Positions 55,033 through 63,134 of a stretch of DNA of 64,000 bases are shown piece after piece; position 1 is the first letter of the stretch; each line of letters starts with the position of its first letter. The stretch comes from Sulfuricurvum sp. (GTDB lineage: Bacteria; Campylobacterota; Campylobacteria; Campylobacterales; Sulfurimonadaceae). Under the pieces are notes generated by a model that did not search any database, was not told where the DNA came from, and saw only the letters and a list, made by a program, of their open reading frames with translations. Position numbers and translations under genes: made by a program. Where the stretch lies: positions 100,862 through 164,861 of the forward strand of contig JAUXYP010000020.1 in NCBI GenBank assembly GCA_030694265.1, read 5' to 3'.

Positions 55033-55410
55033 ATGAAAAAAGTTCTATTTCTTATGGCTGCATTCGCAGCTGCAGCATTCGGTGCTGATGAAGCAGCAGC
55101 GGTTGTAGAAACTGCTGTTGACGCTGCTCCTGCAGTAGCTGCTGCAGCCGGTGACGTTGCTAACCAAACACTTAAGGCGTACTCAATGATCGCTGCGGGT
55201 GTTGGTCTTGGTTTGGCTGCACTTGGTGGTGCTATCGGTATGGGTAACACTGCTGCTGCAACTATCGCTGGTACTGCACGTAACCCAGGTCTTGGCGGAA
55301 AATTGATGACTACTATGTTTATCGCTCTTGCTATGATCGAAGCGCAAGTTATCTATACATTGGTAATCGCTCTTATCGCTCTTTACGCTAACCCATATTT
55401 GGTAGCGTAA
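55033..55410 (+). CDS. atpE: F0F1 ATP synthase subunit c
   Basis: Subunit c forms the rotating ring of the ATP synthase in the inner membrane. The precursor has 125 residues. An N-terminal signal-like segment (MKKVLFLMAAFAAAAFGADE) precedes an Ala-rich linker, then the two-helix hairpin with the polar loop GTARNPG and the ion-binding carboxylate E103 (FIALAMIEAQVIY). The N-terminal extension is known from other Campylobacterota. The GAAR-like loop and the sequence GLAALGGAIGMGNTAAATIAG make the call firm. It stands alone, away from the atp operon. Confidence 0.97.
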   Translation: MKKVLFLMAAFAAAAFGADEAAAVVETAVDAAPAVAAAAGDVANQTLKAYSMIAAGVGLGLAALGGAIGMGNTAAATIAGTARNPGLGGKLMTTMFIALAMIEAQVIYTLVIALIALYANPYLVA

Positions 55411-55427
55411 GTTTTATCAAACCTCAC

Positions 55428-55455
55428 GGTCAGCTTCGGCTGATCGACTCTTTTA
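55428..55455 (+). terminator. Intrinsic terminator after atpE
   Basis: A seven-base stem with a stable TTCG tetraloop (55428-55445, one G-U pair) is followed by CTCTTTTAT. It lies 18 bases after the atpE stop and directly before the tRNA-Leu gene. Confidence 0.6.
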
Positions 55456-55458
55456 TAT

Positions 55459-55542
55459 GCGGTCGTGGTGGAATGGTAGACACGCTACCTTGAGGTGGTA
55501 GTGCCAACAGGTGTGGGGGTTCAAATCCCCCCGACCGCACCA
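55459..55542 (+). tRNA. tRNA-Leu (anticodon GAG)
   Basis: This is an 84-base class II tRNA with an encoded CCA end. The acceptor stem pairs GCGGTCG with CGACCGC. The anticodon arm is CTACC, loop TTGAGGT, GGTAG, giving anticodon GAG, which reads CUC and CUU. A variable arm follows (GTGCCAACAGGTGT), as expected for leucine tRNA. The T-arm is GGGGG, TTCAAAT, CCCCC. A T-run after the gene may serve as terminator. Confidence 0.97.
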
Positions 55543-55669
55543 ACTTTTTTCTTCAGTAAATAATCTTAAAAACTTCTCTTTATATGCAAACAATTCCCTT
55601 TAAATAAAAATATTACTTTAAGTTCACTTCCGTTACCATCCAGCAATATTAGTGTGTAGAGGTAAATAA

Positions 55670-56578
55670 ATGCAAAAAGTTTTTCTATTGTGTGTAATGG
55701 CAATGGTCAATGTATGGGGGTGGGATGCATTGCAAACCACGGCACAGGTTGCAAGTGCCCTTAATGATCCTAAGGTATTGATTATTGATGTGTCTGATCT
55801 TGAGAACTATCATAAAGAGGGACATATTCACGGGGCTGTTCGTACAGATATCAGTGCATGGAGAATAGCACAGGAAAAACATTTTTTACTTAAGACACCT
55901 GATGAAATACAAAATCATATGCGTTCTTTGGGGATTAATTCGGATTCAAATATTATTTTATACGGGCATTTAGGAGCTGCAAAAGACCTTTTGTTCAGTA
56001 CCTATATTTATTGGGCTATGAAATCTAGCGGAGTTAAAAACGTAGCCATTATGGATGGCGGATTGCAACAATGGAAGGCAGAAAAACGTTTTGTACTCAG
56101 TGATGATCCAAAAGTACCTGAAGGGAACTTTACGGTTCAACGAATACCTGAAATGGTGGCTGATTTGTCCTATGTAAAACAAAACATCGGTAAAGTGGCG
56201 ATGATTGATGCCCGTGCCAGCGAAAACTATTTTGGGGTATTGGCATCTAACGGTGTTGAAAGATTAGGGCATATATCAGGGGCAATGAGCTATTTTTGGA
56301 CGTACAGTATTACGCCGGAATTAAAGGTTAAACCACATGAAGTACTGAAAAATATTTTTGCAGATGGTTTTGGTTTAGCACCGGCTCAACCTATTGTCGT
56401 TTACTGTACGGGCGGGCTTGAGACCTCTTTTAACTATTTTGTTCTTAGTGGTATCTTGGGGTATACAAATGTTAGGCTTTATGATGCATCCATGCGTGAA
56501 TGGGGCAATCGGCAGGATACTCCTATGATTCAATATAAATGGGAAGAGTTTCATCCAATTTCAGAAGTTATCAAGTAG
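55670..56578 (+). CDS. Exported two-domain rhodanese-like sulfurtransferase
   Basis: This 302-residue protein has a signal peptide (MQKVFLLCVMAMVNVWGWDA) and two rhodanese domains. The N-terminal one (about 22-140) has no active-site cysteine. The C-terminal one (about 165-290) carries C246 in VVYCTGGLETS. The layout matches thiosulfate or 3-mercaptopyruvate sulfurtransferases (SseA-like), here targeted to the periplasm, which would suit a sulfur-oxidising organism. It is eight bases upstream of the cyclic-di-GMP enzyme gene. The donor substrate is not evident. Confidence 0.85.
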   Translation: MQKVFLLCVMAMVNVWGWDALQTTAQVASALNDPKVLIIDVSDLENYHKEGHIHGAVRTDISAWRIAQEKHFLLKTPDEIQNHMRSLGINSDSNIILYGHLGAAKDLLFSTYIYWAMKSSGVKNVAIMDGGLQQWKAEKRFVLSDDPKVPEGNFTVQRIPEMVADLSYVKQNIGKVAMIDARASENYFGVLASNGVERLGHISGAMSYFWTYSITPELKVKPHEVLKNIFADGFGLAPAQPIVVYCTGGLETSFNYFVLSGILGYTNVRLYDASMREWGNRQDTPMIQYKWEEFHPISEVIK

Positions 56579-56586
56579 GTAATGAG

Positions 56587-58524
56587 ATGTTGTTAAGTGA
56601 TCTTATTACGGATAAGGAAGATCATTTCAAGGATGCGGATGCATTAGCAGAAGCGTATATCACCATTCATAATAACCGTCCGCTTGATATGGCAATAGAG
56701 ATAATGGATGATCATAAAATTGATCGAATCACATTACTGGATGAAAATGAGCAGTATGCTGGAACGTTAGCAAAAGCGGATATTGGTCGGTATCGTGATA
56801 CTTTAAATGATAAAGAGAAGCTTCAAATATTTTCTGGAGAAGCTTCTGAGTGCAGAGCGATAGAGGCTAAATTAAGGGATGCAAAAGCGACATATAACAT
56901 GTTGGGTATTGCATTTTGTGAAATTATTTATGTTCAAGATATGCAAATTATACGGTGGCTTAATGCGGAAGCGATGATGACATTTGGGGTTAACATTGAC
57001 GATCCGATAGCCAAGATGTTGACGCCAGAGAGATGGGATCATCTTATGACACTGTTCAATGCACATGGGGGTGTTGAACACGAGCGTATAGAAGTGCACG
57101 GCCGTATTTATGAAGTTACATTGATGGAAGTTGAACTGTTAGGTCAAAGGATATTAAAACTTTTTTTAAATGATGTCAGTGAGCTGGTTCGCTTGGGGGA
57201 TGAATTACGTCGATCTTTAGAGCGGACAATCGAGCATATCGCCCATTATGATGCTTTGACCGATTTGCCAAACCGTTTGTTGTTATTGGCAAAATTGGAT
57301 CATACCATTGCACATCTTAAGCGTCAAAATGAAAAAGTGGTTATCTTAGATTTAAATCTTGACCATTTCAAAGACATTAATGAATCCTATGGTTATGCAG
57401 TTGGAGACAGTGTTATAGTACAAGTGGCACAAAAACTGGTTTCCGTGCTTGGACGAGAGGATGTTTTGGCACGAGTGGGGGGTGATGAATTCATCATTGT
57501 ACTTGAGGGATTAGAAGATGTAATGAAAAGTGAAGAGGTTGTTAAAAAAATACAAGCTCTTTTTGAGAATAGTATTACGGTTGATGGGATAGATTTCAAG
57601 CTATCAGCGAGTATTGGTATTGCCATATTCCCCGATGATGCAGAGAATGGGGAACTTCTTTTGAAAAATGCGGACATTGCATTGCGTCGAGCAAAAGATG
57701 ATGGGCGTAATAATTATTGTTTCTTTTCTTCTGAAATGAGTGTTCAACTGTTTGAACGGATTTTGTTGGAACGTGAGCTGAGACGTGGAATTGATGCCTC
57801 AGAATTTTTGGTTTATTATCAACCGCAGGTGAGTTTAATAACCGGAAAGCTGATTGGAGCAGAAGCTTTAGTCCGGTGGAACCATCCTGTAATGGGGATT
57901 GTCTCTCCTGATGTTTTTATCCCTTTATGCGAGAGTAATAACTTGATCATACCAATTGGTGAACAGATATTGAGGGATGCGTGTTTTCAAGTGAAGGAAT
58001 GGAAAGAAAAAGGGCTTTTTGAAGGGCGTATTTCGGTCAATGTATCAGGAAAGCAGTTTGAGCGCGTTGATGTTGTTGAAACGATCAAAGCCATCATTGA
58101 TGAGATACAATTTGAACCTCATTATCTGGAATTAGAAATGACAGAAAGTGTCTTGATGGGAAATCCTCAAGTGTTTGGAGAAAAGTTAATTGAACTTAAA
58201 GCGCTTGGCATTGAAGTGGCTATTGATGATTTTGGGACAGGGTATTCGAGTTTGAGTTATCTTAAACAGTTCCCGATTGACAAACTCAAGATTGATCAAT
58301 CGTTTGTTGGTGGGATTCCTCATAACGAGCAGGATATGGCGATTGTGAAAGCCGTAATTGCAATGTCACAGGCACTAGGGTTTCGAACGATTGCTGAGGG
58401 AATTGAAAAAGAAGAACAAGCAGAATTTTTAAAAAACTTTGGTTGTGAACAAGGGCAGGGATATCTTTATTCCCGTCCATTAAGTACGGAAAAGTTTGAG
58501 GAATTTTTAAAGGCTTTGGTATAA
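56587..58524 (+). CDS. CBS-PAS-GGDEF-EAL cyclic-di-GMP signalling protein
   Basis: This is a 645-residue soluble protein. An N-terminal CBS-like segment (about 12-72; RPLDMAIEIMDDHKIDRITLLD, read in two parts) is followed by a PAS-like region (about 95-200), a GGDEF domain with an intact motif at 298-302 (RVGGDEFI) and an EAL domain with E426-A-L, DDFGTGYSSL and KIDQSF. Both the cyclase and phosphodiesterase motifs look functional. The canonical RxxD inhibitory site before GGDEF is not present. The ATG at 56587 is preferred over upstream codons inside the rhodanese gene because AGG lies eight bases before it. Confidence 0.88.
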   Translation: MLLSDLITDKEDHFKDADALAEAYITIHNNRPLDMAIEIMDDHKIDRITLLDENEQYAGTLAKADIGRYRDTLNDKEKLQIFSGEASECRAIEAKLRDAKATYNMLGIAFCEIIYVQDMQIIRWLNAEAMMTFGVNIDDPIAKMLTPERWDHLMTLFNAHGGVEHERIEVHGRIYEVTLMEVELLGQRILKLFLNDVSELVRLGDELRRSLERTIEHIAHYDALTDLPNRLLLLAKLDHTIAHLKRQNEKVVILDLNLDHFKDINESYGYAVGDSVIVQVAQKLVSVLGREDVLARVGGDEFIIVLEGLEDVMKSEEVVKKIQALFENSITVDGIDFKLSASIGIAIFPDDAENGELLLKNADIALRRAKDDGRNNYCFFSSEMSVQLFERILLERELRRGIDASEFLVYYQPQVSLITGKLIGAEALVRWNHPVMGIVSPDVFIPLCESNNLIIPIGEQILRDACFQVKEWKEKGLFEGRISVNVSGKQFERVDVVETIKAIIDEIQFEPHYLELEMTESVLMGNPQVFGEKLIELKALGIEVAIDDFGTGYSSLSYLKQFPIDKLKIDQSFVGGIPHNEQDMAIVKAVIAMSQALGFRTIAEGIEKEEQAEFLKNFGCEQGQGYLYSRPLSTEKFEEFLKALV

Positions 58525-58552
58525 TAAGGGACATAGAATACAAGGAGCAATT

Positions 58553-58900
58553 ATGGCTTACATCGAACAATTAAAACATTTAATAGAAAATGAGCTTATT
58601 CCTGACGTTGAGGATCATGTTGACGAACTTTTTGAGGGGATCGCGTCTGCAAAAGATGCAACTACCGATGAGCGAACACAGCTAGAAGATATGCAGGCAC
58701 TTCGTGACGAGTATAAAGAATTACTCAAAGAGCTTAAAAGCGGTGATATTGACGAAGAAGAAGCAGAACAGCTTTATACAGAACTAACGGCTATGCGCGA
58801 AGAGGGCGAAGAGGATGATGAAGGTCTGTATGACGAAGAAGAAGATGAGGATGAAGATGATTATGATATCTTCGACCACGATAATGACGATCAGTATTAA
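58553..58900 (+). CDS. Acidic small protein of unknown function
   Basis: I do not recognise this 115-residue protein. The first 75 residues are predicted helical and charged (MAYIEQLKHLIENELIPDVE, then LRDEYKELLKELKSGDIDEE). The last 40 are almost entirely acidic (EEEDEDEDDYDIFDHDNDD). There is no signal or membrane segment. CAAGGAG before ATG 58553 supports expression. It is two bases before an exonuclease gene. A DNA-mimic or chaperone-like role is conceivable but not supported beyond composition. Confidence 0.6.
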   Translation: MAYIEQLKHLIENELIPDVEDHVDELFEGIASAKDATTDERTQLEDMQALRDEYKELLKELKSGDIDEEEAEQLYTELTAMREEGEEDDEGLYDEEEDEDEDDYDIFDHDNDDQY

Positions 58901-58902
58901 GG

Positions 58903-59646
58903 ATGGCGAAATACATCATTCTTGATACGGAAACAACAGGAACCAGTGAGAACGATCGTGTTATACAGTTGGGATTTTTAGTCCTTAACGGTAAATCTGT
59001 TGATGTCTATAATGATTTATGTTCTTGTGATATTCCTATCGCTTATCCAGCAATGGAGGTGCATGGCATTACCCCTGAGATGATCGAAAATAAGCCGGTT
59101 TGTAGAGAGACAGAGGCGTTTAAAACGCTATGTGAACTCAATACTCCTGACAATGTTCTTATTATCCATAATGCACCGTTTGATTTGGGGATGCTGTCCA
59201 AAGAAAACTTTACGTCGAATATGCGATTGATCGATACGCTTCGATGTGCCAAACATCTTTTTGAAGAGGAAGATGCACATCGTCTGCAGTACTTTCGGTA
59301 TCGTTTGGAATTGTATAAACAAGAAGAAGCCGAAGCTTCGGCATTGGGCATTGTGGTAAAAGCGCACGATGCAATTGGGGATGTATTGGTTCTGAAGCTT
59401 TTTTTGAGTGAACTGCGTAAAAAGCTGGAAGAGCGTTTTGGAAGTGTTAATCCGATCGATAAAATGGTAGAGCTTACCCAAACCCCTGTCTTTTATACCA
59501 AGGCATTGAAATTCGGAAAATACAAAGGAAAAACGCTTTCAGAGATCGTGACTGCAGATAAGGGATACTTGTCATGGATGTTGGGAAATATGGAAAGTTT
59601 GGATGATGATATGCGCTACAGTATAGAGAAAGTTTTGGCCTCTTAA
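58903..59646 (+). CDS. DEDD-family 3'-5' exonuclease with ExoX-type C-terminus
   Basis: This is a 247-residue exonuclease. The DnaQ-like domain (about 1-170) has the acidic motifs DTETTG, HNAPFDLGML and the final HDAIGDVLVLKLF segment with the catalytic His-Asp. A separate C-terminal module (about 195-245; LKFGKYKGKTLSEI, YLSWMLGNM) is the type found at the end of exodeoxyribonuclease X and related proteins. It is probably a repair or proofreading nuclease on single-stranded DNA. It is co-oriented with the acidic gene and ends against tonB with a four-base overlap. Confidence 0.85.
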   Translation: MAKYIILDTETTGTSENDRVIQLGFLVLNGKSVDVYNDLCSCDIPIAYPAMEVHGITPEMIENKPVCRETEAFKTLCELNTPDNVLIIHNAPFDLGMLSKENFTSNMRLIDTLRCAKHLFEEEDAHRLQYFRYRLELYKQEEAEASALGIVVKAHDAIGDVLVLKLFLSELRKKLEERFGSVNPIDKMVELTQTPVFYTKALKFGKYKGKTLSEIVTADKGYLSWMLGNMESLDDDMRYSIEKVLAS

Positions 59647-60338
59647 CGAAGAAGATAGGATAGGGGAACGCTTAAATTGATACTCTTGGTCGGCTTTGGA
59701 AATTGAGGTGCGGTATTTTTTATCAGCGCTTTAGCATCCTCATCCAGTAGTTCAAACCCTGAACTTTGAATAACTTCGATATTTTCGACACGCCCATCAC
59801 TTTTAAGACGAAAACTCACACGAACCTCACCTTGCATTTTGAGACGCTGCGCATTTCTTGGATATCTGAGATTTTGGATGAGCAGGGTACGGATTTCTCC
59901 CAAATGGGCATCTAAAAACTCTTTTTCTACATTAACACTTTGTGCTTGCGGCTGAGGTACCGGGACACGAGCTACTTTTGGTGTTTCAATAGGTGCCATT
60001 GTTGGGACTGGCATAGCGGGTAGCGTCGGTTTTGTAACAATGGGTGGGGCTGGAACGATTGGTGTCGTTTTCTTGACCGGCAGTGTAGCAGGTGCGACGG
60101 GAGTTGGTTTTTGAATTGGGATGGGTTTTATCTGTGTTTTTGGTTGGGGAGAGGTGGGCTTAGAAAATAGGGCAGGGTTAGAGGATAGAGATATCATCTG
60201 AAGTTTCAAAGAGGTACGAGTCTCTCTTGTTGAATCATGTGAGATCGAGAAAATGAATACGGCTAGGAGAATAAGATGCATTGCCAAAGAGTATAAAAGC
60301 GGGCGAGGGATAATGATCATTTTATAGGTGCTACTCAA
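59643..60338 (-). CDS. TonB-like energy transducer
   Basis: This 231-residue protein has an N-terminal membrane anchor (about 12-36), a long Pro/Lys-rich periplasm-spanning region (QPKTQIKPIPIQKPTPVAP) and a C-terminal TonB domain (NLRYPRNAQRLKMQGEVRVSF, then VENIEVIQSSGFELLDEDA). It would pass proton-motive energy to outer-membrane receptors. No exbB, exbD or receptor gene is adjacent. The start is TTG at 60338, which overlaps the upstream stop (TTGA), or ATG at 60320. Confidence 0.85.
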   Translation of the reverse strand: MSSTYKMIIIPRPLLYSLAMHLILLAVFIFSISHDSTRETRTSLKLQMISLSSNPALFSKPTSPQPKTQIKPIPIQKPTPVAPATLPVKKTTPIVPAPPIVTKPTLPAMPVPTMAPIETPKVARVPVPQPQAQSVNVEKEFLDAHLGEIRTLLIQNLRYPRNAQRLKMQGEVRVSFRLKSDGRVENIEVIQSSGFELLDEDAKALIKNTAPQFPKPTKSINLSVPLSYLLR

Positions 60339-60778
60339 TCGTTTTTGATAACTTGAGAGCTTTCTAGTACACTGTTGTCCATATTGTGGTTGAGGGCATA
60401 CGAAATAAGATCAAAGAGGTCATGTACGATTTGAAATTCATTGTTATCAGAGTTGACAGTGACAACTGCCATATAGAGGTGCTTGGTAAAACAAATGTTT
60501 TGGACATGGGAGAGAAGATTTTCGGCTGCCTTTAACCCTTGCTCTTCATTGGCGTCATCAAAGATAATCGCGCATAGATTGGTTTGCAAAAAAATAATTT
60601 TATCACTTTCTCGAAGATGTTTTTCAAATGTATCAAGGTTGACACCCATTTCAGCAACATAGACTAATGCGATAGAATAGGGCATATGATGGCGTATAAA
60701 ACGGTAATGATATCCGGCAGTGTCAATGACTAACTGCTCTTGAAAGCGTTTTCGATGCTCATTGAAAGTGTCAATCAT
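60335..60778 (-). CDS. Small cytoplasmic protein, possible degenerate GGDEF-like fold
   Basis: I do not recognise this 147-residue protein with confidence. Its order of strands and helices (YSIALVYVAEMGVNLDTFEKHLRESDKIIFL, read in two parts, then LCAIIFDDANEEQGLKAAENLL) recalls the core of GGDEF-type cyclase domains, but the GGDEF motif is replaced by FDDAN. It would be catalytically inactive. I place the start at ATG 60778 because AGGA lies six bases upstream; a GTG five codons earlier lacks that spacing. It is coupled to the TonB-like gene. Confidence 0.5.
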   Translation of the reverse strand: MIDTFNEHRKRFQEQLVIDTAGYHYRFIRHHMPYSIALVYVAEMGVNLDTFEKHLRESDKIIFLQTNLCAIIFDDANEEQGLKAAENLLSHVQNICFTKHLYMAVVTVNSDNNEFQIVHDLFDLISYALNHNMDNSVLESSQVIKND

Positions 60779-60873
60779 CAGTTTTTCCTGCACAATTTTG
60801 TTTGATTATAACATAGTAATGAAAAGTTTAAAATATTGAGCCTATTATACACGTCCTGTATTCTTTTAGGCTG

Positions 60874-62142
60874 ATGGATTATAATGACGCAATGAATTAT
60901 GATGAACTGCATGGAAAATCGATATTGTTGTTAGGAAAACCGCGTGCCCTTAATATTGAGGAGTTTGAAACGCTTTTGAAATTGCATGACATCACCCTTT
61001 GTGCAAAATATGAAGAAGGGGTGGCACTTGTCATCGAGGGGAAGCTGATGAATCCTTTACAGCAAGATGAAAGCGCACGTCTTTATGAACAGGGTCTTGT
61101 CTCTATTGTTGCAATTGAGGGAGTTGAGCAGTGGTTGTGCGGTTCGATTGAACCTAACCGGCTCTTAATGAGTCTAAAGCTATCACGTGATCAGCAACGT
61201 TTAGTTGATTTCATCCAAAATCGCTATATCAGTGATGAGCTATTTTTTAAACTTTTGAAACTGTACGATTGGCAAGCAGAGGGATTGTTTGACAACGATA
61301 CCAATCGCAATGTGACTGCTGCTCTTATTAGCCGTTTTTATCAAGATATCGAGCGCAATCACAATGTTCAATATGCGATGAGCGGTTTAGCACATTTGAT
61401 ACAAAAATACGGGACACCCCAACTCATTGATGCGATCAGCGAGCTCTCACCTATAGTCAAAGAGTTTAAACATCCTAGTGACCGTACACTAGCGGGAGTT
61501 TTGGATGCGATGGCATTACACCCGCGTACATCCGATAATCTTTTACGAACGTTGATGGGTGAGCGGTCGCAGTTATTGGCCCGTAGAATTCCATTGGTAC
61601 TAGAAGAGGAGCTTTTGGCGCTTAAACATGAGACAATTAATCAATTGTTAGCATGCAATGAAAGTCTCTCTATTAAAGGTGCCGATGCACTTGAAGTGAC
61701 GCATCCCGAATTGATTGCTCAATTTTTTCCTCTTACAGAAGAGCGATTCGAGAGGTTGTTAAAAAAGTGCCCTCAAGCGTTGGCATTCAATACAACTTTG
61801 AGTGTTGGGATGCAGCAGGCGTTAATAAATTTGGATGAGGTCAGTGTAAATCTAGGATTATCTTCTAATGCTTCAGTGGATACAGGTTTGTTAGCGCAGT
61901 TATATGAAAGTGGACGTTATAATACGCAGATAGCTGGAAACACTGCGGTAACGCCACAGCAGTGCGAAGAACTTTGGATGTCTAATAATCCTGCCATCTT
62001 GAATGCTTTAGCTGCCAATATCTCTACCCCTGTAAAGATACTCTATCAGCTGGCGCTGGATAGCCGTTATGATCGTAGTGTCAAAACAAATGCCGCATTT
62101 GGCAAACATATACAAATCCATAATATAGGATGGCAAGTGTGA
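60874..62142 (+). CDS. Helical-repeat (LRV/HEAT-like) protein of a MoxR-VWA operon
   Basis: This is a 422-residue cytoplasmic protein. The first 90 residues form an alpha/beta unit that could be BRCT-like (LHGKSILLLGKPRALNIEEF); that reading is tentative. From about residue 190 on there are irregular helical repeats with the pattern seen in leucine-rich-repeat-variant proteins (NPAILNALAANISTPVKILY, NTAVTPQQCEELW). It overlaps the MoxR gene by four bases (GTGA), so the two products probably work together, with this one as scaffold or substrate adaptor. The start is ATG 60874 or ATG 60892; neither has a good ribosome site. Confidence 0.6.
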   Translation: MDYNDAMNYDELHGKSILLLGKPRALNIEEFETLLKLHDITLCAKYEEGVALVIEGKLMNPLQQDESARLYEQGLVSIVAIEGVEQWLCGSIEPNRLLMSLKLSRDQQRLVDFIQNRYISDELFFKLLKLYDWQAEGLFDNDTNRNVTAALISRFYQDIERNHNVQYAMSGLAHLIQKYGTPQLIDAISELSPIVKEFKHPSDRTLAGVLDAMALHPRTSDNLLRTLMGERSQLLARRIPLVLEEELLALKHETINQLLACNESLSIKGADALEVTHPELIAQFFPLTEERFERLLKKCPQALAFNTTLSVGMQQALINLDEVSVNLGLSSNASVDTGLLAQLYESGRYNTQIAGNTAVTPQQCEELWMSNNPAILNALAANISTPVKILYQLALDSRYDRSVKTNAAFGKHIQIHNIGWQV

Positions 62143-63134
62143 GAGTTTCCGATACCGTTTCGACGATGAGTTCGATGATTACCTCGAAGATACCGACTTT
62201 TTTATGGGGGCCTCCGGGGATTGGAAAATCTTCCATCATTAAACAAATAGCGCAAGATGCTGGGATAGAATGCATCGATTTGCGTTTGTCTCTCATGGAC
62301 CCGACCGATCTTAAAGGGATTCCGTTTTATGACAAAGAGGCGCATCAAGCGCTTTGGGCACCGCCGTCGTTTTTACCGCGTGAGGGGAATGGAATATTAT
62401 TTCTCGATGAACTAAACTCAGCCGCTCCTGCGGTTCAAGCCTCAGCGTATCAGCTGATTTTGGATCGTAAAGTGGGTGAGTATACCCTCCCTGAGGGTTG
62501 GGCGATTGTTGCGGCAGGAAACCGTGAGGGGGATCGCGGTGTTGTGTACCGATTGCCCTCACCGTTGGCAAACCGTTTTGTCCACATCGAGATGGAAGTG
62601 AGTGTTGAAGATTGGCGTGAATGGGCGATAAAGCGCGGTGTCGATACACGGATTGTGGCGTACATCGGATTTAAAAATGAAGCTCTTTTTACCTTTGATC
62701 CCACTCTAAATGAGCGCAGTTTTGCGACACCGCGCAGTTGGGAAGCGGTTCACAATGTTTTACAAAGTAACCTCTCTCCTGCGTTGTTACTCGAAGCCAT
62801 TGCAGGTGCAGTGGGACAAAATAATGCGGTAGACTTTCTTGGATTTTGCAAAGTGATGAGCCTCTTACCGAGTATTGATGCTATTTTAAGCGGTGAGTCG
62901 GATGAATATCCTACGGATATTTCAGCGCTCTATGCTCTTGCATCTGCCTTGGTATCGCGTATTTTACAAAATCCGCAGGAAGATCAAATCAACCACCTTC
63001 TCAGCTATACATTAAAACTGCAAAGTGAGTTTGCAGTGATGATCGTTCAAGATTTGCAGCGTCAGGATATTCGGATGGATCATCTCAAAAACTACGGGGA
63101 TTGGGTCAACGCCTTCGCTTATTTACTATGTTAG
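62139..63134 (+). CDS. MoxR-family AAA+ ATPase
   Basis: This is a 331-residue AAA+ ATPase of the MoxR group, which usually acts as a chaperone with VWA-domain partners. Walker A is FLWGPPGIGKSS, Walker B ILFLDELNSA, sensor 1 VAAGNREGD, and the arginine finger lies in PLANRFVHIEM. A C-terminal helical lid with NERSFATPRSWEAV follows. The GTG at 62139 is preferred to ATG 62130 because AGGA is eight bases upstream and the start overlaps the previous stop. It overlaps the VWA gene by seven bases. Confidence 0.88.
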   Translation: MRVSDTVSTMSSMITSKIPTFLWGPPGIGKSSIIKQIAQDAGIECIDLRLSLMDPTDLKGIPFYDKEAHQALWAPPSFLPREGNGILFLDELNSAAPAVQASAYQLILDRKVGEYTLPEGWAIVAAGNREGDRGVVYRLPSPLANRFVHIEMEVSVEDWREWAIKRGVDTRIVAYIGFKNEALFTFDPTLNERSFATPRSWEAVHNVLQSNLSPALLLEAIAGAVGQNNAVDFLGFCKVMSLLPSIDAILSGESDEYPTDISALYALASALVSRILQNPQEDQINHLLSYTLKLQSEFAVMIVQDLQRQDIRMDHLKNYGDWVNAFAYLLC

